A stretch of 64,000 bases of DNA, taken from Verrucomicrobiota bacterium (GTDB taxonomy: Bacteria > Verrucomicrobiota > Verrucomicrobiia > Limisphaerales > J093). The stretch spans positions 673,629 through 737,628 of the forward strand of contig JAOSKK010000001.1 of the NCBI GenBank assembly GCA_027493615.1, given 5' to 3'. Numbering within the stretch: the stretch's first letter is position 1; each line of letters opens with the position of its first letter. Below are positions 19,701 to 30,320 of the stretch, in pieces. The translations under genes were made by a program, and so were the position numbers. The notes under the pieces are model-generated. The model made no database searches. It worked only from the letters and a program-made list of their open reading frames with translations, and had not been told where the DNA came from.

Positions 19701-21095
19701 CCCGCACGATCGTGGGCAGGAACTGGGTGGTGACGCCGTCGGTCTCGTCGGCCCCGATGTCCACCGCCGCGCCCTGGATGCGCATCTGGCCGTCGATGTC
19801 CAGTGCGGCCACCGGCACGCGCGTGGAATCGCCGGCGTCGCGGCAGGGCGAGTCGGGCAGGATGTTGACCACCGCGAGCTTGATGTCGCCCGCGAACTTG
19901 GGATCGACGGAACGGTTGCCGGCGGTGCCGGTGGCGTCGGGAACCCCGACGTAGTTGGTGTCGTTGCCGAAGACATTGTTGGACTGGAGGCCGGTGGCGG
20001 CGACCCCGCCGATGCCGGAGGAGCCGAAGGCGATGATGTTATTGGCGACCACGGCATTGCGGTTCGAGAGGAGCAGACCGCCCACTGGGGCGCGGTTGAG
20101 CACGAGCGTGTTGTTCACGACGCTGGGTTGGCTGGTGTCGTCGACAAAGATGCCACCGCCGCCGGTGGGTTCGGTGCCGCCGGTGGCGGCGGAGTTCTGG
20201 CTGAAGACATTGTTGAACAGGAGACTGGCGCTGCCACCGGTGATGGAGACGCCGCCCCCACGGGTCGCAGCGGTGTTGCCAAGCAGCCGGTTGTGAGTCA
20301 CCTGCGGCGAGGCACTCACACACATCACAGCTCCGCCGTTGCGAGTCGCGGTGTTGTTGAGCATCCAATTGTTGAGGAGGAAACCCGTGCTGGTGCTGAA
20401 GTGGACGGCGCCGCCATCCCGGCCGCGATTGCCGACGAACGAGTTGTCCTCGAGGCGCGGGCTCGAGCTGACGACGGCCACGGCACCGCCGTCGCGCGCC
20501 GTTCCCGAGGTGCCGTTGAACCCGAAGTAGTTGTTTCGGAGGGTGGCAGCCGAGGACTGAAGGAAGACCGCGTTGCCCGAGACGGCCGCGCTGTGATTGA
20601 GGAACCGATTGTTCTCGATGACGGGGTCGGCGTTGATGGCCCGCAAGCCGGCGCCGGAGCCGCCCGTCCCGGCCGCGCTGGCCAGACCGTTTTCGATGGT
20701 AAAGCCATCCACGCGTGTGCCCGGTCCGGCGCCGTTGGCGACGACGATGAGGTTGGTGCGACCTTCGCCATCGAGTCGGCTGATGTTGACGGCGAAGTTG
20801 CGTTGCTCCCGGGCAGTCTCGATGGCGGCGAAGCCGCCGTAAGGGGGCGACGCCGTCGGCGAGGGTGAGCGGGCCGACGTAACGCCCGGCGGCCACCCAG
20901 ACTTCGTCTCCGGCGCGGGCAACGGCCAGAGCGCTGGGCAGGTTGGTGAACGCCGTGTCCCACGACAGACCGTCGGGGGTGGCGCTCGTGGCGGCCGGGT
21001 TGACCCGCAGGGTGGCGGCGGAGGCGGAGAGGGTGAGGAGGGCGGGCAGCAACGCCAGGAGGGGCGCGCCCAGCGGGAGCGTGTCGAGGGTTCAT
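16783..21095 (-). CDS. Giant exported right-handed beta-helix protein (several frameshifts)
   Basis: Best start is the ATG complementary to 21093-21095. After a shift the leader continues LLALLPALLTLSASA, a signal peptide. The reconstructed protein is about 1,430 aa and has repeated modules. Each opens with an AxGDDxRxGxxWxxA-type motif and VWVKAGTY, continues with GGF-GNETSR-QRNW, DGFTI-NG, many PbH1 coils with NN-F--N, and closes with SP-RDAGD...DIGADE. Three such modules can be traced (from about 21000, 19700 and 18540). The C-terminus has two beta-sandwich segments and a YVLESTTDFKQWTP domain also found in other exported proteins here. Frames change near 20860, 19280, 18965, 18570, 17710 and 17500. 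Probably a surface or secreted polysaccharide-binding or adhesin protein. Confidence 0.82.
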
Positions 21096-21297
21096 GCGGT
21101 TAGCACTCAGATGCACTCGAAGTATGACCATACAGAATGGGCCGGACGGTAACCGGATGAGCGCGTGGCGCAAGACCGAAAGAACAAGCGCGTTTATTAA
21201 GTAACACCACTACTGGTGCGGCGTGGCCGCTTCAGCCGGTGAAACCGGGCAGGTTCCGGAGTTGCCAGCGTCGCTTCCTGCGCGTCGAATGGGCGCC

Positions 21298-22994
21298 ATG
21301 AATCGCCGTTCGTTTCTCCGGGCCGCCGGTGGAGCCCTTTCCTCGTTGGCGCTGGTTTCGGCGGGGCGGGCCCAAGACACGCCGCGCGCGCGGGAACTCG
21401 AGGTTGACTTGGTTATTGTCGGTGGCGGCCTGGGTGGCTGCGCGGCCGCGCTGGCTGCCTGCCGCGCGGGTTTGCGGGTGGTCTTGACCGAGGAGACCGA
21501 CTGGCTGGGAGGCCAGGTCACGGCTCAGGCGGTGCCCCCGGACGAGCATCCCTGGATCGAAAGCTTCGGCTGCACCCGGGCTTACCGGGAATACCGCGAC
21601 GAAGTACGAGCCTTCTACCGCCTCCGCTACCCGCTCACGCCGGAGGCCCGCGCCCAGGTCCATTTCAACCCGGGCAACGGCTGGGTCTCGCGGATCTGTC
21701 ACGAACCCCGTGTCAGCCTCGCGGTGCTGGAGCAAGGGCTCGCGCCCTTCACGAGTACGGGACAGCTCCAAGTCCTTCGCGAACACGTCGTGCTTGCCGC
21801 TGACGTCGACCACGATCGCGTGCGGGCGGTCACGGCGCGGGATGGTCGCGAGGGCAGCGAGCGCGTGTTGCGAGCGCCCTATTTCATTGATGCGACCGAA
21901 CTGGGCGAGTTGCTGCCGCTGACCGGGACCGAGCATGTGGTGGGCGCCGAATCGCAGGGGGAGACCGGCGAGCCGCACGCCCTGTCCTCGCCGCAACCGG
22001 ACAACCAACAGGCGTTCACGTGTTGCTTTGCGATCGAACACCGCGCGGGGGAGGATCACACGATCCCGAGGCCGGCCGAGTACGACTTCTGGCGGAGCTA
22101 CGTTCCCCAGCTTGTGCCCCCGTGGCCGGGGCCGTTGTTGAGCTGGACGACCACACATCCCGCCACGCTGCAGCCGCGCGCGATCGCGTTCGATCCGACG
22201 GAGCGGGTGACCACGGCGAACCTGTGGTCGTACCGGCGGATCATCGATGCGGCGCAGTACGCGCCGGGCACCTATCGCAGCGGCATCTCGCTGATCAACT
22301 GGCCGCAGAATGATTATTGGCTGGGACCGCTGGTGGGCGTTTCCGAGAGCGAACGGGCCCGACACGTCGCGCAGGCGAAGCAGCTCAGCCTTTCGCTGCT
22401 GTACTGGATGCAGACGGAGGCGCCACGGCCGGACGGGGGCACGGGCTGGCCTGGGTTGCGGTTGCGACCGGACATTGTCGGCACGGCGGATGGCCTGGCG
22501 AAGTCCCCTTACATCCGGGAATCCCGGCGGATCCGGGCGGAGCTGACCGTGGTGGAACAGCACGTCAGCACCGAGTCGCGTCGGCAGGCGACGGGTCAGA
22601 CGGCGGAGACGGTGACGGCGGAACCTTACCCCGACAGCGTCGGTGTGGGGGCGTATCGGATTGACCTGCACCCGAGCACCGGAGGGAGAAACTATGTGGA
22701 CCTGAGCAGCCTGCCGTTCCGCATCCCCCTGGGGGCTTTACTGCCGCGGCGCGTCGAGAACCTGTTGCCGGGATGCAAGAACCTCGGAACCACCCATATC
22801 ACCAACGGCTGTTACCGGCTGCACCCGGTCGAGTGGAACATCGGCGAAGCCTGGGCGCGCTGGTTGCGTTCTGCCTCGCACGCAAGGAACCGCCACGGCG
22901 GGTGCGCCACCAGGCGGGGCTGCTGGCGGATTTCCAGGCGTCGTTGCGTCGTCAGGGCTTCGAATTGGAGTGGCCTCGCGTCCGGCCGCTGTGA
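21298..22994 (+). CDS. Exported FAD-dependent oxidoreductase (one frameshift)
   Basis: ATG 21298 gives a Tat-like leader (MNRRSFLRAAGGALSSLALV). The Rossmann FAD-binding motif follows at residues about 38-52 (VDLVIVGGGLGGCAAALAA) with EETDWLGGQVT, typical of the FAD-dependent oxidoreductase (Pfam12831-type) family of Verrucomicrobiota and Planctomycetota. Near the C-terminus, CKNLGTTHITNGCYRLHPVEW is the second FAD-contact region. A one-base loss near 22856 separates it from the tail ALGALVAFCLARKEPPRRV (stop 22992-22994). The substrate is unknown. The palindromic element copy 2 follows directly. Confidence 0.88.
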
Positions 22995-23052
22995 GGTTTG
23001 CTTGTCGGAAGGTCGGTCGCGGGTCGAGCCCAGTCGGGAGATCTCATGCCCG

Positions 23053-23126
23053 CTGTAGGCGCCGACGTGAGGAGGCGTTGGAGGGCGCGGGCCATGTCCT
23101 TCGCCTCCTCACGTCGGCGCCTACAG
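23053..23126. repeat. Palindromic interspersed element, copy 2
   Basis: Arms 23053-23077 (CTGTAGGCGCCGACGTGAGG, then AGGCG) and 23102-23126 are perfectly complementary over 25 bases around a 24-base loop. Arm and loop ends (TTGG... and ...CTT) match copy 1 at 12442-12509. It lies between the ends of two convergent genes. Confidence 0.9.
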
Positions 23127-23163
23127 TCGGTCGCGGTTTCATGCCGAGCGGGTGACATTCGCG

Positions 23164-26100
23164 CTAGCCGGCGGCCACCGGCAGGGCGGCCAGGAAATCG
23201 ACCGCGTGGGAGTGACTGGGATCGCGTTGCAACACCTCCCGGAGCAGGGCGCGGGCGCGGCGGGGATGGGCGAGTCCGAAGTGGGCTTGCGCCTGCAGGA
23301 AACGGGCGGTGGTTTGCTGGCGGAAGTCGAGGTCATCCGCGAACAGCAGCAGGGTGGGGAGCGAGGTGGCAAAGTAGTCGATGGTGGCTGGCGTGCGCTC
23401 GAGCTGGCGCGCGTAGGCGAGCAGGTCCTCGAGCAACCGGCGTCCCGCCGCCCGCTGCCCCAACCGCATTCGGGCCAGCGCGCTGTAATACGTGAGTTCG
23501 CTGAAAGGGCAGGTGCGCATGGCCTGGAAGTCGCCCGCAAATCTGGCGGCGGTTCGCCAGTGACGGCGTGCGGCCGCGCGTGCGCCGAGGGCGTCGGCGG
23601 CGCACCCGAGCCAGTAGTGGATGTCGCTGGGATTGGCCAGGAGATGCCGGGCCTCCCCGAGGTTGGGCGGCGCCTCGAGGGCGGCCAGGAAGTGGGCCCG
23701 CGCGGTCTCGAGCCGCTGACGGACGCGAGATGTGTGCCCGGGTAGACCGGTTGCCCTGCGGCTCGGTTGGCGCAGCGGTCCGCGCGCGGACTGGGCAAGG
23801 GCCTCCTGAAGAGCGCGGCGACCCAGGGCGAGGTGGGAGCGGACGTGCAGGCCGAGAGGTCCGCCCTCGCCGCCCTCCCAGGGCTGGAAACGCCGCTGCT
23901 CGATGAGAGCCAGGGCCTCGGTGGGACGGCCCACCTGGTTGTAGAGGGCGCCGAGCTCGACGCTCAGATCGTCCCGCTGGCGGACGAGGTCGAGGTGTTG
24001 TTCGAGTTCCCGCAGGCGTCGCTCCGGGGCTTCGCCCATGCGTTTCCCGAGCTGGTCGCGTTCGTAGAGCACGCGGGCATCGCTGGGACCGGCGCGCAAG
24101 GCGCGGTCGTAGGCGGCCCGGGCCCGGCCGGGTTGACGGCGGACGTTGAAGTACGCGAGACCCAGGTTCCGCCAGACCGTGGCGAACGACGGATCCAGCC
24201 GTGCGCTCCGCTCCCACAGGCGCAGGGCTTCGGCGTGGCGGCGGCGGTCGTAAAGCAGGTTGCCGAGGTAGTACGGGGCGCGGGCGTCTTCCGGATGAAG
24301 GCGCATCGCGGTCTCGAGGATGGCGATCTCCTCCAGACGTGATGGGAAGCAGTAATCGGGGGTGCGGCGGCGGCGGCGCGGAAGTGCGCGAGGGCCGCGG
24401 GGGCAGCGGCGAGCTGCTCCTGCAACCAGCCCAGGTAGTAGTGGACCAACGGTGCCGTGCCGAGTTCGCGAGGATCGCGGGTTCGTGGCCCGTCACGCTG
24501 CCCGGCCTCCAGGAGGGCGATGGCTTCGCGGTGGAAGCCGGCGCGGGCGAGGTCGAGGGCGAGGTCGAGCCGTGTCTGGGTATCACATGTGACGGGTTGC
24601 CCCGCGAGGTGTTTCGCCCACCAGTCGAGAGGGTCGAGACGCAGCGTTTCCTCGAGGAACGGCTCGAGGCGGGATGGTCTGCGGTTCCGGGCCAGGGAGG
24701 TCTGGAGTTGGCGCGCGACCATGACGGCGAGGTTGCGGGCACGCAGGTTGTCCGGGAGGCACTGCCGGGTGGCTTGGAGGTGGTCGCTGGCCTGTTCCCA
24801 GGCCGCGCGTCGACAATCCAGTTCCGCCAGGGCGTGATAGGCGGCCCCGGCCCAGGCGTGGTTCCACGCCGCTTTGGCGAAGGCGTCGTAGGCGCGGCGG
24901 AGGCAGTCGGCGCGGCACGGGTCCTGCGGCGGGAGCCGGTCGGCTTGGTGGCGCAGGCAGAGTCCGAGATGGTAGTAGGGTTCGCCGTCGGCGGGGTTGG
25001 CGTTGCGGCGCGTGAGGCGTGCGACGGCGCGGCGGAGATGGCGTTCGGCGGGGGCCCATTCGCCCCGTCGAAGGTGCCACGCGCCCAGGGCATTATTGTT
25101 GCGCGCGTCCAACGGATCCCGGCGCAGCGCCTCGCGCCAATAGGGCGTCGGGCAGCGGGTGGCATGACGGTATTGCTCCAGATGCAGGCCGGTCACGAAG
25201 AGTTCGTCGGTACTGGCAATGGCAGATGGGGGCGGCGGTTCCGTGGCCGGTGGCGGACTTTGCCCGGTGGGCGTACCTGAGGTTCGTAAACCAGAAGGGG
25301 GCGACCTTGCCGGTCGAGGACGCGAAGCCGGGTCCCGCCGGGCACCCACGGTTTCCGTGCCTGCGGGCTTTCGAGAAGAAAAGGCCGGTCCGGGGCGAGG
25401 TGGGCCCGCCATTCGGCGGCGGCCGAGCCGTCGCTCCGCTCGAGACGGATCCGCGCGTGCGGGGTGGGGCGCGTGACGCAGACGCCCAACCGGAATCGAC
25501 GGGGGTTCGAGATGAAGGCTGGCGGCGGCCTCGCGGTTGGCGTGCTGCGGCGGGCCGATGTGCCGGATGGGATACCAGTACTGGCTCCAGCACTTGGTTT
25601 CGCCGGGCTGCAGGAAGCTGAAGTCCGGCTGGTTGTCCGTGTACACCCCGGCCATGAGCTCGATGTACGGCGCACAAAGGCCCGTGGCGTCGGGGTCGGT
25701 CAGGTTCCGATCCCAGGCGTAGCCGAAGGCGTGGTTGCCCCAAGTCCACTGTTTCTTGCCCGGCGCGATGTGGTGATCGGCGACATGCACGATCCCGGCT
25801 TGGGCGCGGTGGTCGTAACCGCCAAAGAAGTCCTCCCGGCTGCCCATGGCCATGTAGGAGGTGGGGACGGGGATGTTGGCGTAGAAGGAAAGGTCGTTGG
25901 GAGCGTAGTCTGGCAACGAAGGCTCGCGCTTGCCATCCGCCTGTCCCTCCGCGGAGCGGGGCATGGTCCTCAGGCAATGGGGTGGCACAAAGCGCGGGGG
26001 GATCTCCGCGGCCGGGACGCCTCGCCGCGCGCGCTTCCCGTAGTCCACGCCGTAGTAGGTTCCCGTGGCGAGCGGGAACGCGGACATCGAACGGCGCGCG

Positions 26101-26768
26101 TGGTCGGCGACGTAGCGCACGTCCGGCGGAAAGAAGCTCTGATAGGCCTCGTGCACGCGGGTGGCGACGTTGGCCCACCAGAGGAAGGTCTGGATGAAGC
26201 CCGTCCGGTTGTAGGCGCGGACCTTCAGCTCGAGCCAGGCACGACCCGGATGGAGACAGATGCCGTGCATCCCCTTCATCCGTGCCATCGGGTCATGGTC
26301 GCTGCACCAGACCGTGACGCTGCCGTCGGGATGCCGCTCGATGGCAGTGTCCACGGGCAGGGAAGGTGGCGGGGCGATGATGCTGGGGCCAGTTGAACTC
26401 AATCCCCCGCTGACCCACGGCCCGGCCAGTCCGACCAGCGCGGGTTTGATGACGGGCTGACGGTAGATGAGCTCGTAGCCATTGGTGCGGTCCTCGAGCG
26501 CGTGGACGCGGCCGCCCAGTTCGGGGAGCACAAGGACTCGCAGGTATTCATTCTCGAGCCACACGGCCTGCCAGGGTCGCGGGGTGGCGTGTTCGGCAAT
26601 CCGGTCGATGAAGGGGAGGGGATACACCCGTCCGCTGCTGCCTTGATACACGCGCCGTTCGAGGAACATCGGGTTGCGGTCGGGCGGCGCGGGCTCGTAG
26701 GTGGGGAGGACGAGGGGTTCGGTCCAGACGTTGACAGGGGTTGGGCGGCTCATGATGTTGCGCGGCAT
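23164..26768 (-). CDS. DUF5107 domain protein with TPR repeats (frameshifts)
   Basis: Starts at ATG complementary to 26766-26768 (a second ATG lies at 26753). The N-terminal DUF5107 domain is recognised by VLPELGGRVHALEDRTNG, GPWVSGG, WLELKVRAYNRTGFIQTFLWWANVA (parts) and HAFGYAWDRN. The C-terminal half is helical TPR-like repeats (NNALGAWHLRRGEWAPAERH, APYYLGNLLYDRRRHAEALR). Full length is about 1,200 aa, normal for the family. Frames change near 25480, 25230 and 24360. No signal peptide is seen, so it is probably cytoplasmic. The DUF5107 domain resembles carbohydrate-active or aldose-epimerase-like beta-sandwiches; the function is unproven. Confidence 0.85.
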
Positions 26769-26927
26769 GGTAGGGCCGGTTTGTCCGCGCGCGAGATCGG
26801 AAACCGGGATCGGCTGGACGGCGGGGCACCGACGGTTCCGCGCGGCCGTGCACCTCCTGCGGAGGGGACCGGGACGCGGTGTTGCGGCTGGTGGCGGAAG
26901 CACCGTCGGCCCTAGGCTCTGGGCGGC

Positions 26928-27761
26928 ATGATCAACGAGAGCGAGGAGCGGATGCTCACTGAACGGCGGGTCGCCACGGTGCGCACCTTTGATGCTCGCC
27001 CCTGTCCCGAGGCCCGACCGGACGACCTCGAGGTGGACCTGTTCCTGCACGGGTACCGCCAGGCAGCCGTTGCGGAGGAGGTGGTGCGAGCCAACCGGCG
27101 CAGTGTCGAGGAGCAACTGGCCGCGCTGCACTTCTACGACCTTCGCCGCGACTGTCCCACCCACGCGGGATTGCTGGTCTTCGGGAAGCAGCCGCGCCAT
27201 TTCCTTCCGGGTGCCTACGTTCAATACCTCCGGCTGGGCGGAGACACCTTGACAGCCGCTGTCCAGGTCTCACGCGAGTTCGCCGGCAACCTGATGGGTT
27301 TGATGCACAGCCTGGACGCCCTGCTCGACGGCATCCTCGAGGCTCGCCCTGTGCGGGTTACCAACTTGCGAGACGAGACCGTCTGGGACTTCCCCCGCTC
27401 GGCGGTGCGTGAGTTCCTGCTCAACGCCATCTGCCATCGAAACTACGAGTCCAACGCCCCCGTGCGCTTCCATCGCTTCAGCGACCGCCTTGAGATCACC
27501 AATCCCGGCGGCCTGTATGGGGACGTTTCGGCGGAGAACTTTCCTCGCCTGACCGATTACCGGAATCCGATCGTGGCGGAAGCCCCTCAAGGTGCTTGGT
27601 TACGTGAACCGGTTTGGGCGCGGGGTGCTCGACGCCCTGGAGTCGCTCCGCGCCAATGGCAATCCCCCGCCCGCTTCACGTTCGAGCCGGCTGGGGTCGG
27701 CGTCAGCGTGGCGAAGTCGACGCGCTTTGCCACGCCGGGAACGGGCGATCGGGGAGCCTGA
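26928..27761 (+). CDS. ATP-binding (AlbA_2/Schlafen-like) regulator, N-terminally truncated, two compensating frameshifts
   Basis: The frame from ATG 26928 matches the C-terminal two thirds of AlbA_2-type putative transcriptional regulators: LRRDCPTHAGLLVFGKQP, VREFLLNAICHRNYESNAPV (HATPase_c_4-like ATP-site), RLEITNPGGLYG and YVNRFGRGVLDALE...NGNPPP-RFTF. The usual N-terminal DNA-binding AlbA_2 domain is absent, and the 160 bases upstream do not encode it. A one-base insertion near 27582 and a deletion near 27672 offset each other. Either it is a decaying remnant or the start region was lost by rearrangement. It is divergent from the DUF5107 gene. Confidence 0.7.
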   Translation: MINESEERMLTERRVATVRTFDARPCPEARPDDLEVDLFLHGYRQAAVAEEVVRANRRSVEEQLAALHFYDLRRDCPTHAGLLVFGKQPRHFLPGAYVQYLRLGGDTLTAAVQVSREFAGNLMGLMHSLDALLDGILEARPVRVTNLRDETVWDFPRSAVREFLLNAICHRNYESNAPVRFHRFSDRLEITNPGGLYGDVSAENFPRLTDYRNPIVAEAPQGAWLREPVWARGARRPGVAPRQWQSPARFTFEPAGVGVSVAKSTRFATPGTGDRGA

Positions 27762-27814
27762 CCCGGGGGCGCTACCGGGCGGGGCGGGAATGATCAGGGT
27801 CGGTCTTTGGGGGC

Positions 27815-28909
27815 TCAAGCGGCCGGGGTGCCCGCGCGTTTGGCGAGGATGGCGTCCACGATTTTGCGAGCCAGCTCGGGTTTCTCAACGAGGGTGCGCT
27901 GGGCGGCGTCGCGCCCCTGGCCGACCAGTTCGCCGGCGAACTGCAGCCACGCGCCCTTCTTCTCGACGACGCCGTGTTCGATGCCGACGTCCAGGATGTT
28001 GCCTTCCTTGTTGATGCCGTGGTTGAAGAGGATGTCGAACTCGGCTTCGGTGAAGGGCGGGGCGACCTTGTTCTTGACGATCTTGGTCTTGACGTGGCTG
28101 CCGATGGCCGCGCCGGTGGCGTCCTTGATGGCGTCCTTGCGACGGATGTCGATGCGGACGCTGGCGTAGAACTTGAGGGCCTTGCCGCCCGGCGTGGTCT
28201 CCGGGTTGCCGAACATGATGCCGACCTTCTCGCGGATCTGGTTGGTGAAGACGCAGGTGGTCTTGGCCTTGGCGAGGATGGCGGTGAGCTTGCGCAGGGC
28301 CTGGCTCATGAGCCGCGCCTGCATGCCCATGGTGGCCATGCCCATCTCGCCCTCGAGCTCGGCTTTCGGGACGAGGGCGGCGACGGAGTCGATGACGATG
28401 ACGTCGAGGGCGTTGGAGCGGGCGAGTGTTTCGCAGATGGTGAGGGCTTCCTCGCCGCTGTCGGGCTGGGAGACCAGCAGGTCATCGAGGTTGACACCGA
28501 GCTTCTTGGCGTAGGCGGGGTCCAAGGCGTGCTCGGCGTCGATGAAGGCGGCGAGGCCGCCGGCCTTCTGGGCGTTGGCGATGACGTGGAGCATGAGGGT
28601 GGTCTTGCCGGAGGACTCGGGGCCGTAGATCTCGACGACCCGACCCCGGGGGATGCCGCCGACGCCGAGGGCGAGGTCCAGGCCGAGGGCGCCGGTGGGG
28701 ATGACATCGATCTTGACGCGGGCCCGTTCGTCGCCGAGGCGCATGATGCTGCCTTCGCCGTAGGCCTTGGTGATGGTGGAGATGGCGGCGTCGAGGTCCC
28801 GCTGCCGGGCGGCGGACAGGCGGGCGAGCTCAGCGCCGGTCTTGTCGTTGGCAGGGGGCTTTTCGGCGGCGGTCTTGTCGGGGCTTTTCTCGGCGGGTTT
28901 GGCGGGCAT
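27815..28909 (-). CDS. recA: Recombinase RecA
   Basis: Intact 364-aa RecA starting at ATG complementary to 28907-28909. Diagnostic motifs: Walker [30 protein letters not shown] (Walker B), the L2 loop [22 protein letters not shown] and [20 protein letters not shown]. The first 40 residues are a Lys/Pro/Ala-rich extension ([10 protein letters not shown]) before the RecA core. It forms the filament for homologous recombination and triggers LexA-type repressor cleavage. No good Shine-Dalgarno precedes the ATG. A sigma-70-like promoter lies upstream (28942-28970). Confidence 0.99.
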   Translation of the reverse strand: MPAKPAEKSPDKTAAEKPPANDKTGAELARLSAARQRDLDAAISTITKAYGEGSIMRLGDERARVKIDVIPTGALGLDLALGVGGIPRGRVVEIYGPESSGKTTLMLHVIANAQKAGGLAAFIDAEHALDPAYAKKLGVNLDDLLVSQPDSGEEALTICETLARSNALDVIVIDSVAALVPKAELEGEMGMATMGMQARLMSQALRKLTAILAKAKTTCVFTNQIREKVGIMFGNPETTPGGKALKFYASVRIDIRRKDAIKDATGAAIGSHVKTKIVKNKVAPPFTEAEFDILFNHGINKEGNILDVGIEHGVVEKKGAWLQFAGELVGQGRDAAQRTLVEKPELARKIVDAILAKRAGTPAA

Positions 28910-28941
28910 AAGGGCTGTGTTGAGTTGCGGTTTTGGGGGCT

Positions 28942-28970
28942 AGTAAATCGGAGGGGCGGGGCAAGTCAAT
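28942..28970 (-). promoter_or_regulatory. Putative recA promoter (sigma-70 type)
   Basis: On the minus strand TTGACT (28965-28970) is separated by 17 bases from TTACTA (28942-28947). Transcription would start about 25 bases before the recA ATG. Match and spacing are good for a GC-rich genome; no LexA-box match was assigned. Confidence 0.55.
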
Positions 28971-29162
28971 GCCGCGCCGGTTTTTGCGGGGTTTTGACGG
29001 GGTTTGGGGGCGGACGGGCGGGCGATGTTGGCATGGTAATGGCTTCCTTTTGGCATAAGTCGCCGTCGGCCGGGGGCCGCATGGGGCGGCCGGGCGGGCG
29101 ATGGTGGCGGTTTGAAAACCCGTGCCGGGCCCGGTATGCTGAAACCCGTCAACAACGTCCGC

Positions 29163-30314
29163 ATGGACCTCTATCGCATGTTTCGCACGAGTGCGGCCGC
29201 CCTGCTCATCGGGCCGGCGGGGTTGCAGGCGCAACCCACGATCACGGCCGCCGATTTTTTCAACCAACCCGGCCAGTACTACCGGGCCTACGCGAATGCC
29301 CCGGGCACGACCGCGGATGTGAGCACGCTGCTGGGGACGGCGAGCGCGGAGGCGCAGGCCTGGAACTTCACGCTGGGGCCTCGGGACGTGGTCTACCGGT
29401 TCGATTACTTGGCCGCGTCGAGCGTTCCGGCCGGCACGAATTTCCCCGCCGCCGTGCTGGTCGAGCAGAAGACGGAGGAACCGGGGGCAGCAATCCGGCC
29501 TGGCTGTTCTTTTCCCAGGACGGGTCCCGGGGACGGCTGGTGCATGGGTTCTATGAACCGGGATGGGGCGCGGTCAAGATGTTGGGTATCGAGTTCAAGC
29601 TCGAACCGCCTGCCGGCTTGTTTCAGACCCCGCTGCGCGACTTCTCCTGACCCGATTCATTACGGGGACGAGTGGACCTCGACGACGAGCTACACCAACA
29701 CCCTGACGCTCGATATTGGGGGAGGAGACGATGACGAGTTCGGCATCGGAGGGCTGGCGGACTTCCTGCAGCAGACCACGTACAATGCGACGGCGAAGGT
29801 GGACGCCTTCGGGGTGATCAACAGTCCGGGGATCGGGTTTGGCGAGTGCCTGCGCATCAACGAGCTGGTTCAGTATGATCTGGCGGTCGATCTGGGAAGC
29901 GGCTTTGAGCACCTCGGCACAGCGTACTTGCGCAACTACTACTGGGTGCGTCCGGGACGGGGCGTCGTGGTGCAGGTCACCTCCGAGCAGCAACAGGGCG
30001 TGCCGCCGCCGAACGATTTCACCGCCGCCGCCGTGCTGCTGCGCATGTTCGAGACCAACCATCCTGATCCGGGGCCGCCGCCGCCCCAAGGCATCCAGGG
30101 CTTGAGCCTCACGCTCGGGCCGGAGGGCGGGCTGCTGACCTGGAACCGGTTGTCGGGGGTCACTTCCTATCAGGTCGAGTACACGGAGGATCCGGGCCGG
30201 GCCAACACCTGGCAGCCCTTGGGTACGGCGACCACCAGCAATTTTCGGATCGACGCCACCGCCAACAAGCCGGGCAACCCCGTCCGGTATTACCGTGTCG
30301 TAGGATCGAAGTGA
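29163..30314 (+). CDS. Exported protein of unknown function with C-terminal verrucomicrobial beta-domain (two compensating frameshifts)
   Basis: ATG 29163 gives a signal peptide (MFRTSAAALLIGPAGLQAQ part). The middle region is not recognised. A one-base loss in the G5 run at 29483-29487 and a gained base near 29650 offset each other. Between them the correct frame reads GGSNPAWLFFSQDGSRGRLV and ends LFQTPLRDFS, and the last part resumes DPIHYGDEWTSTTSYTNTL. The C-terminal 60 residues (LTWNRLSGVTSYQVEYTEDP ... WQPLGTATT...VRYYRVVGS) are a fibronectin-like domain common at the ends of exported verrucomicrobial proteins. Function is unknown; the domain suggests cell-surface or secreted location. 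Confidence 0.75.
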   Translation: MDLYRMFRTSAAALLIGPAGLQAQPTITAADFFNQPGQYYRAYANAPGTTADVSTLLGTASAEAQAWNFTLGPRDVVYRFDYLAASSVPAGTNFPAAVLVEQKTEEPGAAIRPGCSFPRTGPGDGWCMGSMNRDGARSRCWVSSSSSNRLPACFRPRCATSPDPIHYGDEWTSTTSYTNTLTLDIGGGDDDEFGIGGLADFLQQTTYNATAKVDAFGVINSPGIGFGECLRINELVQYDLAVDLGSGFEHLGTAYLRNYYWVRPGRGVVVQVTSEQQQGVPPPNDFTAAAVLLRMFETNHPDPGPPPPQGIQGLSLTLGPEGGLLTWNRLSGVTSYQVEYTEDPGRANTWQPLGTATTSNFRIDATANKPGNPVRYYRVVGSK

Positions 30315-30320
30315 TCCGTC

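Noticed and set aside
29033..29065. Possible sigma-54 promoter near two TTGGCAT motifs
   Set aside because: The TGGCA element is not followed by TTGC at the needed spacing, and the repeats lie 25-30 bases apart without clear function.
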